DNA from: Comamonas composti DSM 21721
Lineage (GTDB): Bacteria; Pseudomonadota; Gammaproteobacteria; Burkholderiales; Burkholderiaceae_C
Reading direction: 5' to 3'
DNA length: 64,000 nucleotides
NCBI RefSeq assembly: GCF_000429845.1
Contig: NZ_AUCQ01000007.1
Location: 186,001-250,000, forward strand
Shown here: piece by piece, positions 49,926 through 59,530 of the stretch
Layout of the letters: each line of letters starts with the position of its first letter
Position numbering within the stretch: position 1 is the stretch's first letter
The notes under the pieces: generated by a model
What the model was told of the DNA's origin: nothing
The model's input: only the letters and a program-made list of their open reading frames with translations
Databases searched by the model: none
Position numbers and translations under genes: made by a program

Positions 49926-50735
49926 TCACGGTATATAACCGCGCAGCCAGTGAATGGCCTCCATATGCCCTCTGAGCATCAGTGCCTGGCGCTGCAGGAT
50001 TTCTCTGAGCTGCCTGGGCATCTTCTCCTTCTCCGCAGCCTCATAGGCCTTGAGCCATTTGTATTGGCAGGCTTCGGCCTGATCCAGCAAATAGTGAGTG
50101 CCCCCCCCCTTGCCTCTCCAGACTTCCCAGAAGGATTGACGTAACAGCCCCCGACTGGAACGCATGGGCAAGGCTACACCACCATGCAGGACAATCGCCC
50201 TCTCCAGATCGTCGACCAGGGTCTGACTGGCATTGAAATGGCGCGCCAGCACCTGCCCCATCAAACCCTGAGGCATGGGGGTGATGCACTGGCCCAGTCG
50301 CTTATGAGCATGGCGCCCCACGACCAACACGGCATTGAGCACAGCCGTGGCTGAAAGGCTCAAAAGCCTGTCCTGCTGGCTTGCTGGCAGCAACGGTGAC
50401 CGAGCCTGCAGCCATGAGGCACGCGCAGCATCCCGGACCTCATGCCACCCCAACAGGCTTGTGCCATGCAGTTGCTCCCAGCACGCTTGCAGCAACTCCT
50501 CGACCTGTTCGAAACTTTGCGCTCCGTACTCCGGCGCCAGCGCAGCCTTGTGTCCCAGAAGATAGGCCGGCCGGTATTGGTCGTAGCCGCGTCCAGCCAC
50601 GAAATAAGGCTCGCTGAAATAGCGTCCGTGCCAGTGGGCATCGACCAGGTCGGCCAGATTGCTGTTTTGCGCAGACCGGGGGCGAGCACCCGCAGGCCCG
50701 CTCCTGCTCCAGAGTTGCGAAAGAAATGTGCGCAC
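49926..50735 (-). CDS. Conserved hypothetical protein, C-terminal part ferritin-like/DUF2383-like
   Basis: A 269-residue soluble protein. The C-terminal KEKMPRQLREILQRQ and EAIHWLRGYIP resemble ferritin-like DUF2383 proteins, but the family assignment is tentative. The first 130 residues are unrecognised. It follows ntrC on the same strand after a gap of about 160 bases, so co-transcription is possible. Confidence 0.6.
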   Translation of the reverse strand: MRTFLSQLWSRSGPAGARPRSAQNSNLADLVDAHWHGRYFSEPYFVAGRGYDQYRPAYLLGHKAALAPEYGAQSFEQVEELLQACWEQLHGTSLLGWHEVRDAARASWLQARSPLLPASQQDRLLSLSATAVLNAVLVVGRHAHKRLGQCITPMPQGLMGQVLARHFNASQTLVDDLERAIVLHGGVALPMRSSRGLLRQSFWEVWRGKGGGTHYLLDQAEACQYKWLKAYEAAEKEKMPRQLREILQRQALMLRGHMEAIHWLRGYIP

Positions 50736-50896
50736 GACAAGACATGGGTTTGGATTGGGGTTCGGACAGTGTGGACAAAGCTTGGCGCCGCCTTCGTCGG
50801 TCCAGCCAGCCAGGCCTTGTAGGAAACCGTCACCACTTCAGTGGTTTATCTGGCCTGCAAGCCAAGGCGCGAGAAATTCTGCCTACTCCAGCGTAC

Positions 50897-52420
50897 TCAG
50901 CCTTGGTCTGTATCTTCCTCGATGCCAAGCTCCTGGAGTTTGCGCGTAATCGTGTTTCGCCCTATGCCCAGGCGCTGTGCAGCCTCTACGCGCCGACCAT
51001 GAGTAATCGTCAGAGCCGAGCGTATGAGCTGGGCTTCGAAGCGGCGAGACATCTGCTCCCAGACATCGGTCTGGCCCTTTTGCAAAAGCTGCTGCACTTC
51101 CCGGCCCAGCCACAACACCCAGTCCGGTGACATACCCTCAGGCGGCGACTGAGCGGGCATATCCTGTCCTGCCAGCCCCTCTTTGCCTTGCTCCCGACTC
51201 AATGGATCACCAGGAGCCGTGCCAGCCACGGGGCCCGGCCCAACCTTTTCCAGCACCTCTGGTGGCAAATCCCTGCCCGAGATCAACTGCGCCGGCGCCA
51301 TGACGGTCAGCCAATGACAGATGTTCTCCAGTTGGCGCACATTGCCTGGAAAGTCAAAGTTCTGGAGCCGCTCCATGGCATCACTTCCCATGCGCTTGGG
51401 CTCGACCCCCAGCTGGCGTGCACTTTGCTGCAGAAAATGGCGTGTCAGCATGGGCACGTCTTCCCGGCGCTCGCGCAGCGCGGGCAGGCGCAGCCGGATC
51501 ACGTTGAGTCGATGAAACAAGTCTTCACGAAAGCTGCCGCTGCGGACGCGTCGCTCCAGATCCTGATGGGTGGCGGCAATGACCCGCACATGAGCCTTGA
51601 GGGCCTGGTGGCCGCCCACACGGTAAAAATGCCCATCCGAGAGCACGCGCAGCAAGCGCGTCTGCAGATCGAAAGGCATGTCACCGATTTCGTCCAGGAA
51701 CAAGGTGCCTCCCTCTGCCTGCTCGAAGCGCCCTCTTCTCTGGGCCTGGGCTCCGGTAAAAGCGCCGCGTTCGTGGCCAAACAATTCGGACTCGAGCAGG
51801 TCCTTGGGTATGGCGGCGGTATTAATGGCCACAAACGGCCCACCAGCCACGGGAGAGTGCTTGTGCAAGGCCCTGGCCACCAGCTCCTTGCCCGCCCCGG
51901 ATTCGCCCGTGATCAGCACCGTGACCTGACTTTGGCTCAGACGCCCGATGGCGCGAAAGACATCCTGCATGGCAGGAGCCTGGCCCAGCATCTCGGCCTT
52001 GAGCGGTAACTGCGCTTCGGCTACATCCTCGCGCAGACTCTCCTCCATGGCTCGCCGGATCAGCTCCACGGCCTTGGGCAGATCGAAAGGCTTGGGCAGG
52101 TACTCGAAAGCACCGCGCTGAAAGGCAGAGACCGCGCTGTCGAGGTCGGAGTAGGCCGTCATGATGATGACCGGCAAGCCTGGCTGCCGGGCTCTGATCT
52201 GCTCCAGCAACTCCAGCCCCGAACCACCAGGCATGCGTATGTCGCTGACCAGCACCTGGGGCGGTTGGCGCTCGGGGTCTTGCCCATCGACCTCGGACAA
52301 GGCCGTGAGTACATCACGTATCTGGGTAAAGCTGCGCGTACTCCAGCCCTCGCGCCCCAGAGCTTTTTCCAGAACAAATCGTATGGAAGGGTCGTCATCG
52401 ACGATCCAGATCGGCTTCAT
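50897..52420 (-). CDS. ntrC: Nitrogen regulation protein NtrC (sigma-54 activator)
   Basis: A 507-residue response regulator: receiver domain with phosphorylated Asp60 (VLVSDIRMPGGSG), AAA+ domain (GESGAGKE near 175, GAFTGA sigma-54 contact loop, FLDEIGDMP), and a C-terminal Fis-type HTH (AAQRLGIGRNTITRKL). Phosphorylated by NtrB under nitrogen limitation, it activates glnA and others. AGGAAGGA precedes the ATG. It is 54 bases after ntrB. Confidence 0.97.
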   Translation of the reverse strand: MKPIWIVDDDPSIRFVLEKALGREGWSTRSFTQIRDVLTALSEVDGQDPERQPPQVLVSDIRMPGGSGLELLEQIRARQPGLPVIIMTAYSDLDSAVSAFQRGAFEYLPKPFDLPKAVELIRRAMEESLREDVAEAQLPLKAEMLGQAPAMQDVFRAIGRLSQSQVTVLITGESGAGKELVARALHKHSPVAGGPFVAINTAAIPKDLLESELFGHERGAFTGAQAQRRGRFEQAEGGTLFLDEIGDMPFDLQTRLLRVLSDGHFYRVGGHQALKAHVRVIAATHQDLERRVRSGSFREDLFHRLNVIRLRLPALRERREDVPMLTRHFLQQSARQLGVEPKRMGSDAMERLQNFDFPGNVRQLENICHWLTVMAPAQLISGRDLPPEVLEKVGPGPVAGTAPGDPLSREQGKEGLAGQDMPAQSPPEGMSPDWVLWLGREVQQLLQKGQTDVWEQMSRRFEAQLIRSALTITHGRRVEAAQRLGIGRNTITRKLQELGIEEDTDQG

Positions 52421-52474
52421 TGGCAGTCCTTCCTAAATGTGCAGCATTGAGACTGCAGGCCTTCGCACCAGACA

Positions 52475-53563
52475 TCAAGGCAGGGGAATGAGGATGCGAA
52501 AGTCCGTGCGCCCTTGCTGGCTATCGCATTCGATCAACCCTTGATGGCGCTGCACAAACGTCTGTGCCAAGGTCAGCCCGAGTCCGGAGCCTCCATCCCG
52601 TCCCGACACCAGAGGATAGAAAATACGCTCCTTGATGGCATCGGGTACGCCCGGCCCGTTGTCGATGACATGCAATTCCAGTGCCAGCCTATAGCGCTGG
52701 CGACCAAAAGTTACCTGTCTTGCCACACGCGTACGCAGCACGATCTCGGCATCCCCCTCGGCCATGCGCTCTCGCAGCGCCAGGGCTGCGTTCTGCACGA
52801 TGTTGAGCACAGCCTGTATCAGCTGGGAGCGATCTCCACGAAACTCGGGAATGGAAGTGTCGTAGTCACGCACGATACCCAGTCCTGAAGGGAACTCAGC
52901 CAGCACCAGGGTACGCACATGTTCGCAAACCTCGTGGACATTGACGTCGCTCACATGATGAGGGTGGCGGTGCGGGGCCAGCAGCCGATCAACGAGAGCC
53001 TGCAGGCGATCAGCTTCGTGCACGATGACTTCCGCATATTCCTGCAGCTCCGGCAAAATCAGATCCATCTGCAGCAGCTGGGCTGCCCCGCGTATGCCTC
53101 CCAGGGGATTCTTGATCTCATGCGCCAGGTTGCGGATCAGCTCCTTGTGCGCCTGAGCCTGTTCGCGCAAGCGCTCCTCGCGATCCTGACGCACCTGCTG
53201 CTCCAATGGCCATAGCTCGACCAGCACATGACCCACAGGCTCGATCACGGAGACAGTGACGTGGACAGGCAGAGCCTCCGCCGCACTGCGGCGCAGGCTG
53301 GCCTCGAATCTCAGGGCCGCAAAATCGTTGTCGCGTGCACCGCACAGCGCCTTGTCCAGCAAGGTCGGTTCCATGAAGCACACGGCAAGGTCGCTACCCT
53401 CTAGAACGCGCCGGGAAAGACCCAGGGCATTTTCCAGTGCAGCATTCGCAAACTGCACCGCGCCCGATGCATCGAGCACGGCTGCCAGCGTGCACAGCAG
53501 ATCCAGGGCCTGATAGGAAGAGCCCGGAACCTGTGCCGAAATGTTTCTGGAGCCAGGCATCAT
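52475..53563 (-). CDS. ntrB: Nitrogen regulation histidine kinase NtrB
   Basis: A 362-residue cytoplasmic kinase/phosphatase of NtrC, controlled by PII. PAS domain (about 20-130), H-box NLAHEIKNPLGGIRGAA near residue 150, and the N and G boxes QAVLNIVQNA and DNGPGV...GLGLTLAQ. Two adjacent ATG codons (53563, 53560) are possible, with GGGAG upstream. It works with ntrC and glnA in the same locus. Confidence 0.96.
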   Translation of the reverse strand: MMPGSRNISAQVPGSSYQALDLLCTLAAVLDASGAVQFANAALENALGLSRRVLEGSDLAVCFMEPTLLDKALCGARDNDFAALRFEASLRRSAAEALPVHVTVSVIEPVGHVLVELWPLEQQVRQDREERLREQAQAHKELIRNLAHEIKNPLGGIRGAAQLLQMDLILPELQEYAEVIVHEADRLQALVDRLLAPHRHPHHVSDVNVHEVCEHVRTLVLAEFPSGLGIVRDYDTSIPEFRGDRSQLIQAVLNIVQNAALALRERMAEGDAEIVLRTRVARQVTFGRQRYRLALELHVIDNGPGVPDAIKERIFYPLVSGRDGGSGLGLTLAQTFVQRHQGLIECDSQQGRTDFRILIPLP

Positions 53564-53590
53564 GGCTGGGCTCCCGGGCCTGCCGGTCCC

Positions 53591-54109
53591 TTAATTGGCG
53601 CCACTGGGGGCTGGCAGGCGATCGATCTCGCGCCGAATGCCCGCGACATCGCTTTCCTGCCGCGCAATACTCGCCTTGAGCTGCTCCACACGCTCGAGAT
53701 AGCCCTGGGGATTGCGTAGCTCCAGCGCCGTGCGCTGGGGATTGCCATCGTTGTACTCCTGCTTGAGTTGGGCCAGCTTTTCCTGGGACTTGGTGAGTTC
53801 TGCGGTCAAAATTGCACGCGCATCGGCATCACGCGCACGCTGGGCATTGTTGTCAACCTTGGCCGCAGCTGGCCCCGATGATGCGGCTGCTGGTGTAGAG
53901 GCCGAGCCCGATGAGGCCCTTGCCGCCGGCGGCTTGGCCCCCCCCCCATGAATCACGGTGACATGACCGCCATCAACGGGCTTGCAGCCCTTGGCCTTGG
54001 CCTGGGAGGCGTTGTTCGTATATTCGTTGCCGCAGCGGTAGATCACATCCTGCGACCAGGCCCCTGCAGACAGCAGGGGCAGCAGCAGCGACAAAAGCAG
54101 CTTGTTCAT
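53591..54109 (-). CDS. Periplasmic DUF4124-like protein with coiled coil
   Basis: A 172-residue exported protein. The signal peptide is about 19 residues (LLSAGAWSQ). A short domain with VIYRCGNEYTNN and a second Cys (KGCKPV) resembles DUF4124, followed by an Ala/Ser-rich linker and a charged C-terminal helix (about 105-165), likely coiled coil. It lies between glnA and ntrB, a position often seen in relatives, but the function is unknown. ATG 54109 is preceded by AAAGG. Confidence 0.75.
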   Translation of the reverse strand: MNKLLLSLLLPLLSAGAWSQDVIYRCGNEYTNNASQAKAKGCKPVDGGHVTVIHGGGAKPPAARASSGSASTPAAASSGPAAAKVDNNAQRARDADARAILTAELTKSQEKLAQLKQEYNDGNPQRTALELRNPQGYLERVEQLKASIARQESDVAGIRREIDRLPAPSGAN

Positions 54110-54241
54110 TCCATACCTTTGGGAAGGTGTCGGCAAAAACCCGACGATAGGGGCGAGTATCGCCTCTTGAGCTGCCTGGCATGCGATTTCCTGAGCAGAT
54201 CATCTTCTTTTGCAGAAAAGCATCCATGGAAATGAAGAGCC

Positions 54242-54265
54242 AAAAGGCGGCCTGGGCCGCCTTTT
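54242..54265. terminator. Bidirectional terminator after glnA
   Basis: AAAAGGCGGC (54242-54251) pairs with GCCGCCTTTT (54256-54265). The arms end in A/T runs, so it can act on both strands. On the minus strand it follows glnA by a few bases. Confidence 0.85.
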
Positions 54266-54274
54266 GAAGTCGCC

Positions 54275-55690
54275 TTACAGCGAGAAGTACATGTCGTACT
54301 CGACAGGATGCACGGCCTGGCGGTAACGCGTGACCTCGCCCATTTTGAGCTCGATGTAGGCGTCGATCATGTTGTCGGAGAACACACCGCCCTTGGTCAG
54401 GAAGGCGCGGTCTGCGTCCAGCGCGTCCAGCGCTTGATCCAGGCTGTGGCACACCGTGGGCACCAGCTTGTCTTCTTCGGGGGGCAGATGGTAGAGATCC
54501 TTGGTAGCGGCTTCGCCCGGGTGGATCTTGTTTTCCACACCGTCCAGGCCGGCCATGAGCAGGGCCGAAAAACCCAGATAGGGGTTCATCAAGGGGTCGG
54601 GGAAGCGCGCCTCCACGCGGCGGGCCTTGGGGTTGGCCACGTAGGGGATGCGGATCGAGGCCGAGCGATTTTTGGCCGAGTACGCGAGCTTAACCGGAGC
54701 CTCAAAACCGGGAACCAGGCGCTTGTAGCTGTTGGTGCCGGGGTTGGTGATGGCATTCAGCGCGCGGGCGTGCTTGATGATGCCGCCGATGTAGTACAGC
54801 GCAAAATCCGACAGGCCTGCATAGCCATCGCCTGCAAACAGGTTCTTGCCGTCCTTCCACACCGACTGGTGGACGTGCATGCCCGAGCCATTGTCGCCCG
54901 GATAGGGCTTGGGCATGAAGGTCGCCGTCTTGCCATAGGTGTTGGCCACGTTCCAGATCACGTACTTCATGACCTGGGTCCAGTCGGCCCGCTCGACCAG
55001 GGTCGAGAACTTGGTGCCGATTTCGTTCTGGCCCGCGCCGGCCACCTCATGGTGGAAGACTTCCACGGGAATACCCAGCTGTTCGAGGATGAGCACCATT
55101 TCGGCACGCAAATCCTGGGTGCTGTCCACGGGAGGCACGGGAAAGTAGCCGCCCTTGGTGCGCGGACGGTGCCCACGGTTGCCGGTATCGAACTTGGCAC
55201 CCGTGTTCCAGGGAGCTTCGTACTCTTCGATTTCGTAGAAGGTGCTGCCAGGCTCGGTATTCCAGCGCACGCCGTCAAAGATGAAGAACTCGGGCTCGGG
55301 ACCGAAATAAGCGGTGTCCCCCAGGCCCGAGGCCTTGAGATAGGCTTCGGCGCGCTTGGCCACGGAGCGGGGATCGCGGTCATAGGCCTTGCCATCGCCG
55401 GGCTCGATCACGTCACACTGCAAAAACAGCGTGGTCTCTTCGAAGAAGGGATCGATATTCGCCGTGCTCGGGTCAGGCATGAGTTGCATGTCCGAAGCTT
55501 CGATGCCTTTCCAGCCTGCAACCGAGGAGCCGTCGAAAGCATGGCCCGAGGCGAACTTGTCCTCGTCGAAGTGCGACAGCGGCACCGTGACGTGCTGCTC
55601 CTTGCCGCGGGTATCGGTAAAACGCAGATCCACGAATTTGACTTCGTTGTCCCGCACCATTTCCATCACATCTGCAACGGTCTTAGCCAT
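54275..55690 (-). CDS. glnA: Glutamine synthetase type I
   Basis: A dodecameric enzyme making glutamine from glutamate and ammonia, 471 residues. [36 protein letters not shown]-type loop ([12 protein letters not shown]), NRSASIRIP and the adenylylation Tyr near 398 (DLYHLPPEE) place it in GSI-beta, controlled by adenylylation. ATG 55690 has AGGAGA upstream. The upstream sigma-54 promoter and NtrC site give nitrogen control. Confidence 0.98.
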   Translation of the reverse strand: MAKTVADVMEMVRDNEVKFVDLRFTDTRGKEQHVTVPLSHFDEDKFASGHAFDGSSVAGWKGIEASDMQLMPDPSTANIDPFFEETTLFLQCDVIEPGDGKAYDRDPRSVAKRAEAYLKASGLGDTAYFGPEPEFFIFDGVRWNTEPGSTFYEIEEYEAPWNTGAKFDTGNRGHRPRTKGGYFPVPPVDSTQDLRAEMVLILEQLGIPVEVFHHEVAGAGQNEIGTKFSTLVERADWTQVMKYVIWNVANTYGKTATFMPKPYPGDNGSGMHVHQSVWKDGKNLFAGDGYAGLSDFALYYIGGIIKHARALNAITNPGTNSYKRLVPGFEAPVKLAYSAKNRSASIRIPYVANPKARRVEARFPDPLMNPYLGFSALLMAGLDGVENKIHPGEAATKDLYHLPPEEDKLVPTVCHSLDQALDALDADRAFLTKGGVFSDNMIDAYIELKMGEVTRYRQAVHPVEYDMYFSL

Positions 55691-55736
55691 TAGATCTCTC
55701 CTGCCAATCTGGCTGATCAAACATATGAAAAACTCT

Positions 55737-55753
55737 AAGCAGCTTGCGTGCCA
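55737..55753 (-). promoter_or_regulatory. Sigma-54 promoter of glnA
   Basis: On the minus strand: TGGCAC-GCAAG-CTGCT, matching the -24/-12 consensus TGGCAC-N5-TTGCW except for one base, with the essential GG and GC in place. It lies about 47 bases before the glnA start codon. Confidence 0.8.
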
Positions 55754-55820
55754 GGCTGAATCAGCCCCGATGCAAGCCTTTGTTTTTGCAGCCAGCGCTC
55801 TGGCAGAACCACAGCCGCCC

Positions 55821-55848
55821 AAAAACAAGAGGCCGCCTTCAAGGCGGC
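55821..55848 (-). terminator. Terminator of the cinA/moaB-like gene
   Basis: GCCGCC (55832-55837) pairs with GGCGGC (55843-55848). On the minus strand the hairpin is followed by CTCTTGTTTTT. It lies between the upstream gene and the glnA promoter. Confidence 0.75.
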
Positions 55849-55890
55849 TCATTCACTAAATTGGTGCAAATTGTCGCACCAAGCAAGCCC

Positions 55891-56712
55891 CTAAATCGTG
55901 CGAACCACTTCAGGACCCAAACTTGCACCAAAAGAGTGCAAGCCTTCAAGCAAGGTCGGCCAAGCCTTGAGCACGGCGTTGACCTCACCCTTCACTCCCA
56001 GCTCGATATGCCGGCCATGCCTGTCATCATCCACGCTGGGCAGGCTGAATACCTTGACACCGGGATGGTCGCGCTCGATGGCGACCATCAACGGAGTGAG
56101 TGCAGCCTCCATGCCGCCATAGACAATGACTGAGTGCTCTTTGTGCTGCGTGCTGTGGAAGTACGCCGCATACCGCTGATCCAGCACCCATTCGGCCATG
56201 GGCCATGCCATGACCGGAAAACCCGGCATGAAATGCACCGTGCCGCCGCCCTGGCCTGTGCAGGAGAACCCCGGGATCTTGTTGTAGACGTTGGGAATGA
56301 TGCGTGCCCCTACGGGGAAATTTCCCATCTGCAGGCGGTGCACGTTGTCGGGCCGCTGGGGCTCGTAGGGCTGGCTCTCCTTCTCTGCCACATCCCGCAT
56401 GCGTTCACGGATCAGGGCCACGGCCTCAGGGTGCAAGTCCAGGGGCACGCCCAACGCCTCGGCTGCACATTGGCGCGTGCGGTCATCGGGCGTGGCGCCT
56501 ATGCCGCCGAAGCTGAACACCACCTGGCCCGAGGAAAATGCGCGACGCAGGGCATCGGTGATGCGCTGCTCGTCATCGCCCACATATTCAGCGAAGGACA
56601 GTGACAGGCCGCGAGCGCCCAGCAGCTCTATGAGCTTGGGCAAATGCTGGTCTGCGCGTTTTCCCGAGAGGATTTCGTCTCCGATGATGAGAGCACCAAC
56701 TGTGAGCTTCAT
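55891..56712 (-). CDS. Molybdopterin-binding (CinA N-terminal/MoaB-like) domain protein
   Basis: A 273-residue protein with the MoCF_biosynth fold: GALIIGDEILSGKRAD at the N-terminus and FSFGGIGATPDDRTRQ as the substrate-binding loop. It lacks the C-terminal nicotinamide-mononucleotide deamidase domain of full CinA. Members are annotated as competence/damage-inducible or molybdopterin-binding proteins; the role here is uncertain. Its 3' end contains the glnA NtrC site. Confidence 0.85.
   Translation of the reverse strand: MKLTVGALIIGDEILSGKRADQHLPKLIELLGARGLSLSFAEYVGDDEQRITDALRRAFSSGQVVFSFGGIGATPDDRTRQCAAEALGVPLDLHPEAVALIRERMRDVAEKESQPYEPQRPDNVHRLQMGNFPVGARIIPNVYNKIPGFSCTGQGGGTVHFMPGFPVMAWPMAEWVLDQRYAAYFHSTQHKEHSVIVYGGMEAALTPLMVAIERDHPGVKVFSLPSVDDDRHGRHIELGVKGEVNAVLKAWPTLLEGLHSFGASLGPEVVRTI
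55924..55940. promoter_or_regulatory. NtrC binding site upstream of glnA
   Basis: TGCACCAAAAGAGTGCA, a near-perfect match to the NtrC consensus TGCAC-N7-GTGCA, about 175 bases upstream of the sigma-54 promoter, inside the 3' end of the neighbouring gene. A related palindrome, TTGGTGC/GCACCAA, lies at 55862-55883. Confidence 0.8.
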
Positions 56713-56765
56713 GGTGTTTTTCTAGTGCAAAAATCTGGCCTGGAGGGCGGCCGCCCGTGTATGTC

Positions 56766-57626
56766 TCAGGGCAGGAGTGTATTCCCTGCGCCGGGAGCAA
56801 ACGGAACCACGGGTGCCTGCGGCGGCTGGGGCAGCTCCTCGCGCATGCTCTCCAGGGCCGAAAGGCAGAAGTGCGAGAACCAGAGCGAAGAGAAGGCGAA
56901 CACCAGCGCATAAATCCAGATGGCCAGGGGAATCAATACCCAGAACGCTGCCAAAAACACCACGCCCGAGGCCCAGACGATGGCCGGCGCCGCTCCCAGA
57001 TAGCCACAGATCACGCCTATGAGCATGAGCGCATAACGGTGCCGCAGAAACAGTGCGCGCCGCTCGGGCCGGCTCGCATGGGCGGCCAGGGCATCAAAGG
57101 CCATGACCCGGTAGGTGAGCCAACCCCAGATCAGCGGCGGAATCACGACCACCAGGGGCGGAACAAACCATAGCGGAATGGAAACGACCAGCGCGATCAG
57201 TGCGATCAGCGAAGAGCCCGAGGACCAGGCCAGGCTGGCGAGCAACGAGCCCCCATGCTTGCGCTCCAATTGAGGGAAGCGTTTTTGCGCCACCAGCTCG
57301 ACGAGTGCCGGCGTCATGCACAGCGCCACGAGCAGCAACGCCACCACCACCAACACGGGCGCCACCGCCAGCACCACCAGCACAGGAGCGACCAGGGCAG
57401 GAGCCGACTGCACGCCATGGCCTTGCAGCCAGGTCCACAGCATGTGCAGCCAGCCCGCGCCCTGAAGCACCCCTTCGGTCCAGATCACGGCATCGGCCCA
57501 GAAAAAGTAACCGAGCCCCCAGGCCATGGCTGCCATGAGCAGCAAGGGGAACAGGGACCAGACAATCACCCGCCTATGCAGGCAATACGCCATGGCACGC
57601 CAAAAGGAGTCGAGTAACAAGCCCAT
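56766..57626 (-). CDS. EI24/CysZ-like integral membrane protein
   Basis: A 286-residue membrane protein with about six hydrophobic segments, matching the EI24 domain family (SFWRAMAYCLH at the start, PLIWGWLTYRVMAFDAL central, MREELPQPP near the end). CysZ members transport sulfate, but this one is a distant member and no sulfate role is implied. The start is ATG 57626 or 57638; the longer frame would overlap the upstream gene. Confidence 0.75.
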   Translation of the reverse strand: MGLLLDSFWRAMAYCLHRRVIVWSLFPLLLMAAMAWGLGYFFWADAVIWTEGVLQGAGWLHMLWTWLQGHGVQSAPALVAPVLVVLAVAPVLVVVALLLVALCMTPALVELVAQKRFPQLERKHGGSLLASLAWSSGSSLIALIALVVSIPLWFVPPLVVVIPPLIWGWLTYRVMAFDALAAHASRPERRALFLRHRYALMLIGVICGYLGAAPAIVWASGVVFLAAFWVLIPLAIWIYALVFAFSSLWFSHFCLSALESMREELPQPPQAPVVPFAPGAGNTLLP

Positions 57627-57652
57627 GCCAGCAAGCATACCCAAGCCAGTCG

Positions 57653-58633
57653 TCAAGCGCGACCTATAAGCCGCATCAAACCCTGCCATTGCTGCGCCCA
57701 GAACCCTTGTCCATAGTCGCGCAGCCGGCCCCCGGCATCGGGCTGGACCTGGTCGCGCACGCCTGTGGGGTCATAGCGCAGCTCGAAGTTGGCCGTGCCG
57801 AAAAGCATGTCCCACCAGGGAAGGAGCACGCCAAAGTTGTTGCCGCGCGCCTTTCGGTTGCGAACCGGGGCCATGGGCTCATGGCCTATGCCTATGGCAT
57901 GGTGGCGACGATGAAAACGTGGACTGATCCACAGACGCTCGCCCACAGGGCCGAACCACAGCCGCAGGTTGGCATGCTGCAGGCTTTCACTGAGTTGGGT
58001 AAAAGCCACGATGACCACGAACTGGCTCGGCGCCACGCCGATGAACTGGGCCACGAGGACGACGATGGCATCGCGCAGCACATCATCGAGCAAGTGGTTG
58101 CGGTTGTCGCTCCAGACCGTCATCTGGCGCTGGGAGTGGTGCAGGGAGTGCAGCTTCCACCACCAGTCCAGACCGTGCTGGCCACGATGAATCCAGTAGT
58201 CGAGAAAATCGAAGACCACGAGATACAGGACAAGGCTCACCCAGGCCTTGTCGGTCACACCGGGCCACAGGTCGTCGAGATGCATGCCCGGCAGGCCCCA
58301 GACATGCAGCCGCCCCATGAGGGCGTCCCACAGCGGCTCCAGCGTGAAGAACAGCGCCAGCCGGAACACGCCCAGTCTGTGGATCAGCGTATAGAGAATG
58401 TCCACGCGCACCGCGCGCCGGTCGATCAGCGCCTCCACCGGGCGCCAGCGCTGCAACGGCACGATCAGCAACACCATGACGAGAATCTGCAGCAGCCCCA
58501 CGAGCAGCCAGCCCGTGGCCCCATAGGCATCCTCGATCAAGCTCGCCAGCCCGAGCTTGAACAGCAGGGGCTGGACCACCGCCTCGAACAGCCGCTGCTG
58601 GGCCTCGCCAAACACCTGAGTCCACCATTGCAC
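57653..58633 (-). CDS. Sterol desaturase / fatty acid hydroxylase family protein
   Basis: A 326-residue membrane di-iron hydroxylase. His clusters HRGQH, HSLHHS and HRRHH lie in the order of the superfamily, between hydrophobic segments. The GTG at 58633 is preferred because GGGAGG lies just before it; the longer frame begins without one. It is an intact paralogue of the frameshifted gene at 1835-2930. It lies in a minus-strand cluster with a deacetylase, a beta-propeller protein and an EI24 protein, separated by only 16-32 bases. Confidence 0.88.
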   Translation of the reverse strand: MQWWTQVFGEAQQRLFEAVVQPLLFKLGLASLIEDAYGATGWLLVGLLQILVMVLLIVPLQRWRPVEALIDRRAVRVDILYTLIHRLGVFRLALFFTLEPLWDALMGRLHVWGLPGMHLDDLWPGVTDKAWVSLVLYLVVFDFLDYWIHRGQHGLDWWWKLHSLHHSQRQMTVWSDNRNHLLDDVLRDAIVVLVAQFIGVAPSQFVVIVAFTQLSESLQHANLRLWFGPVGERLWISPRFHRRHHAIGIGHEPMAPVRNRKARGNNFGVLLPWWDMLFGTANFELRYDPTGVRDQVQPDAGGRLRDYGQGFWAQQWQGLMRLIGRA

Positions 58634-58649
58634 ATCTGCCTCCCGCGCT

Positions 58650-59498
58650 CTAAGACAGCCTGTGCTGTGCAATCCAGTCCCGGTAGCCGGGATGCTGGGC
58701 CAGGGTACGAAAGCAAAATCCCTTGTCCAGCAGGCCCACGATCAGGGGTTCGAGCACGGCCTGCGCCCAGACACTCTTGCGCGACCAGATCCCCAGATGG
58801 GCCAGCAGAATGTCGCCGCTGCGGATGTTTTCCAGCGCCTGTCTGAGCAGCTTGTCATTGGGATGGCTCTCGCTGGGCAGCTCATCGCCCAGAAAGCCTG
58901 AGGGCGACCAGCCCACATGCGCATAACCGGCCTCGCGCGCCGCGGCCAGCAAGGCCGGTGAAGTCTTGCCTCCGGGGGCACGAAACAGGGGCAAGGGCTT
59001 GCGCCCCGTGATCTGTGCCAGCCTTTGCGCAGCCCTGGTGATCTGCTCGCCATAGCCTGCAATATCGATGGCGAAGCTGGTATTGGCGCGGGGCCCTGCC
59101 GAAGGCCGGACCCTGAAGCCCGTGACCGGCCCGCCGGCCCGGGCGCGCAGGTCTGCGCGCCAGTACATATGGTCCCAGGTATGGGAGGCAAACTCATGCC
59201 CTTCCCCCGCACGTGCCTGCCACCAGGGCGCCCAGTACTCGCCCAGGCAGCCGTCGCCCTGTTGCGTGGCTTCGTTGGCCGCAAAGAAAGTCACCTGCAC
59301 GCCATGGCGCTTGAGCACCTGGGCAATCAGGTCGGCCACCCCCATATGGCCGGTATCGAAGGTCAGATACAAGGGCTGCTCACAGCCCCGGACTTGGGCC
59401 GCGCCAGGCCCGCCACCTGAGCCTGCGGCCAGGCTGCCGCGCACCAGCCCCAAGGCCGCCAATGCAGTGGCCGAACGCACCAGACGTCTACGATCCAT
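58650..59498 (-). CDS. Exported polysaccharide deacetylase (NodB homology)
   Basis: A 282-residue carbohydrate esterase 4 protein with a signal region starting MDRRRLVRSATALAAL, possibly Tat-dependent. Motif 1 reads TFDTGHMG, with Thr in place of the second Asp, as in some DxG-type members. Motif 2 is SHTWDH (metal His pair) and motif 3 FRAPGG. AAGGAG lies before the ATG. It probably acts on a periplasmic or surface glycan. Confidence 0.88.
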   Translation of the reverse strand: MDRRRLVRSATALAALGLVRGSLAAGSGGGPGAAQVRGCEQPLYLTFDTGHMGVADLIAQVLKRHGVQVTFFAANEATQQGDGCLGEYWAPWWQARAGEGHEFASHTWDHMYWRADLRARAGGPVTGFRVRPSAGPRANTSFAIDIAGYGEQITRAAQRLAQITGRKPLPLFRAPGGKTSPALLAAAREAGYAHVGWSPSGFLGDELPSESHPNDKLLRQALENIRSGDILLAHLGIWSRKSVWAQAVLEPLIVGLLDKGFCFRTLAQHPGYRDWIAQHRLS

Positions 59499-59530
59499 GG
59501 CTATCTCCTTGGCAAGCCCGCTGCAGGCCT

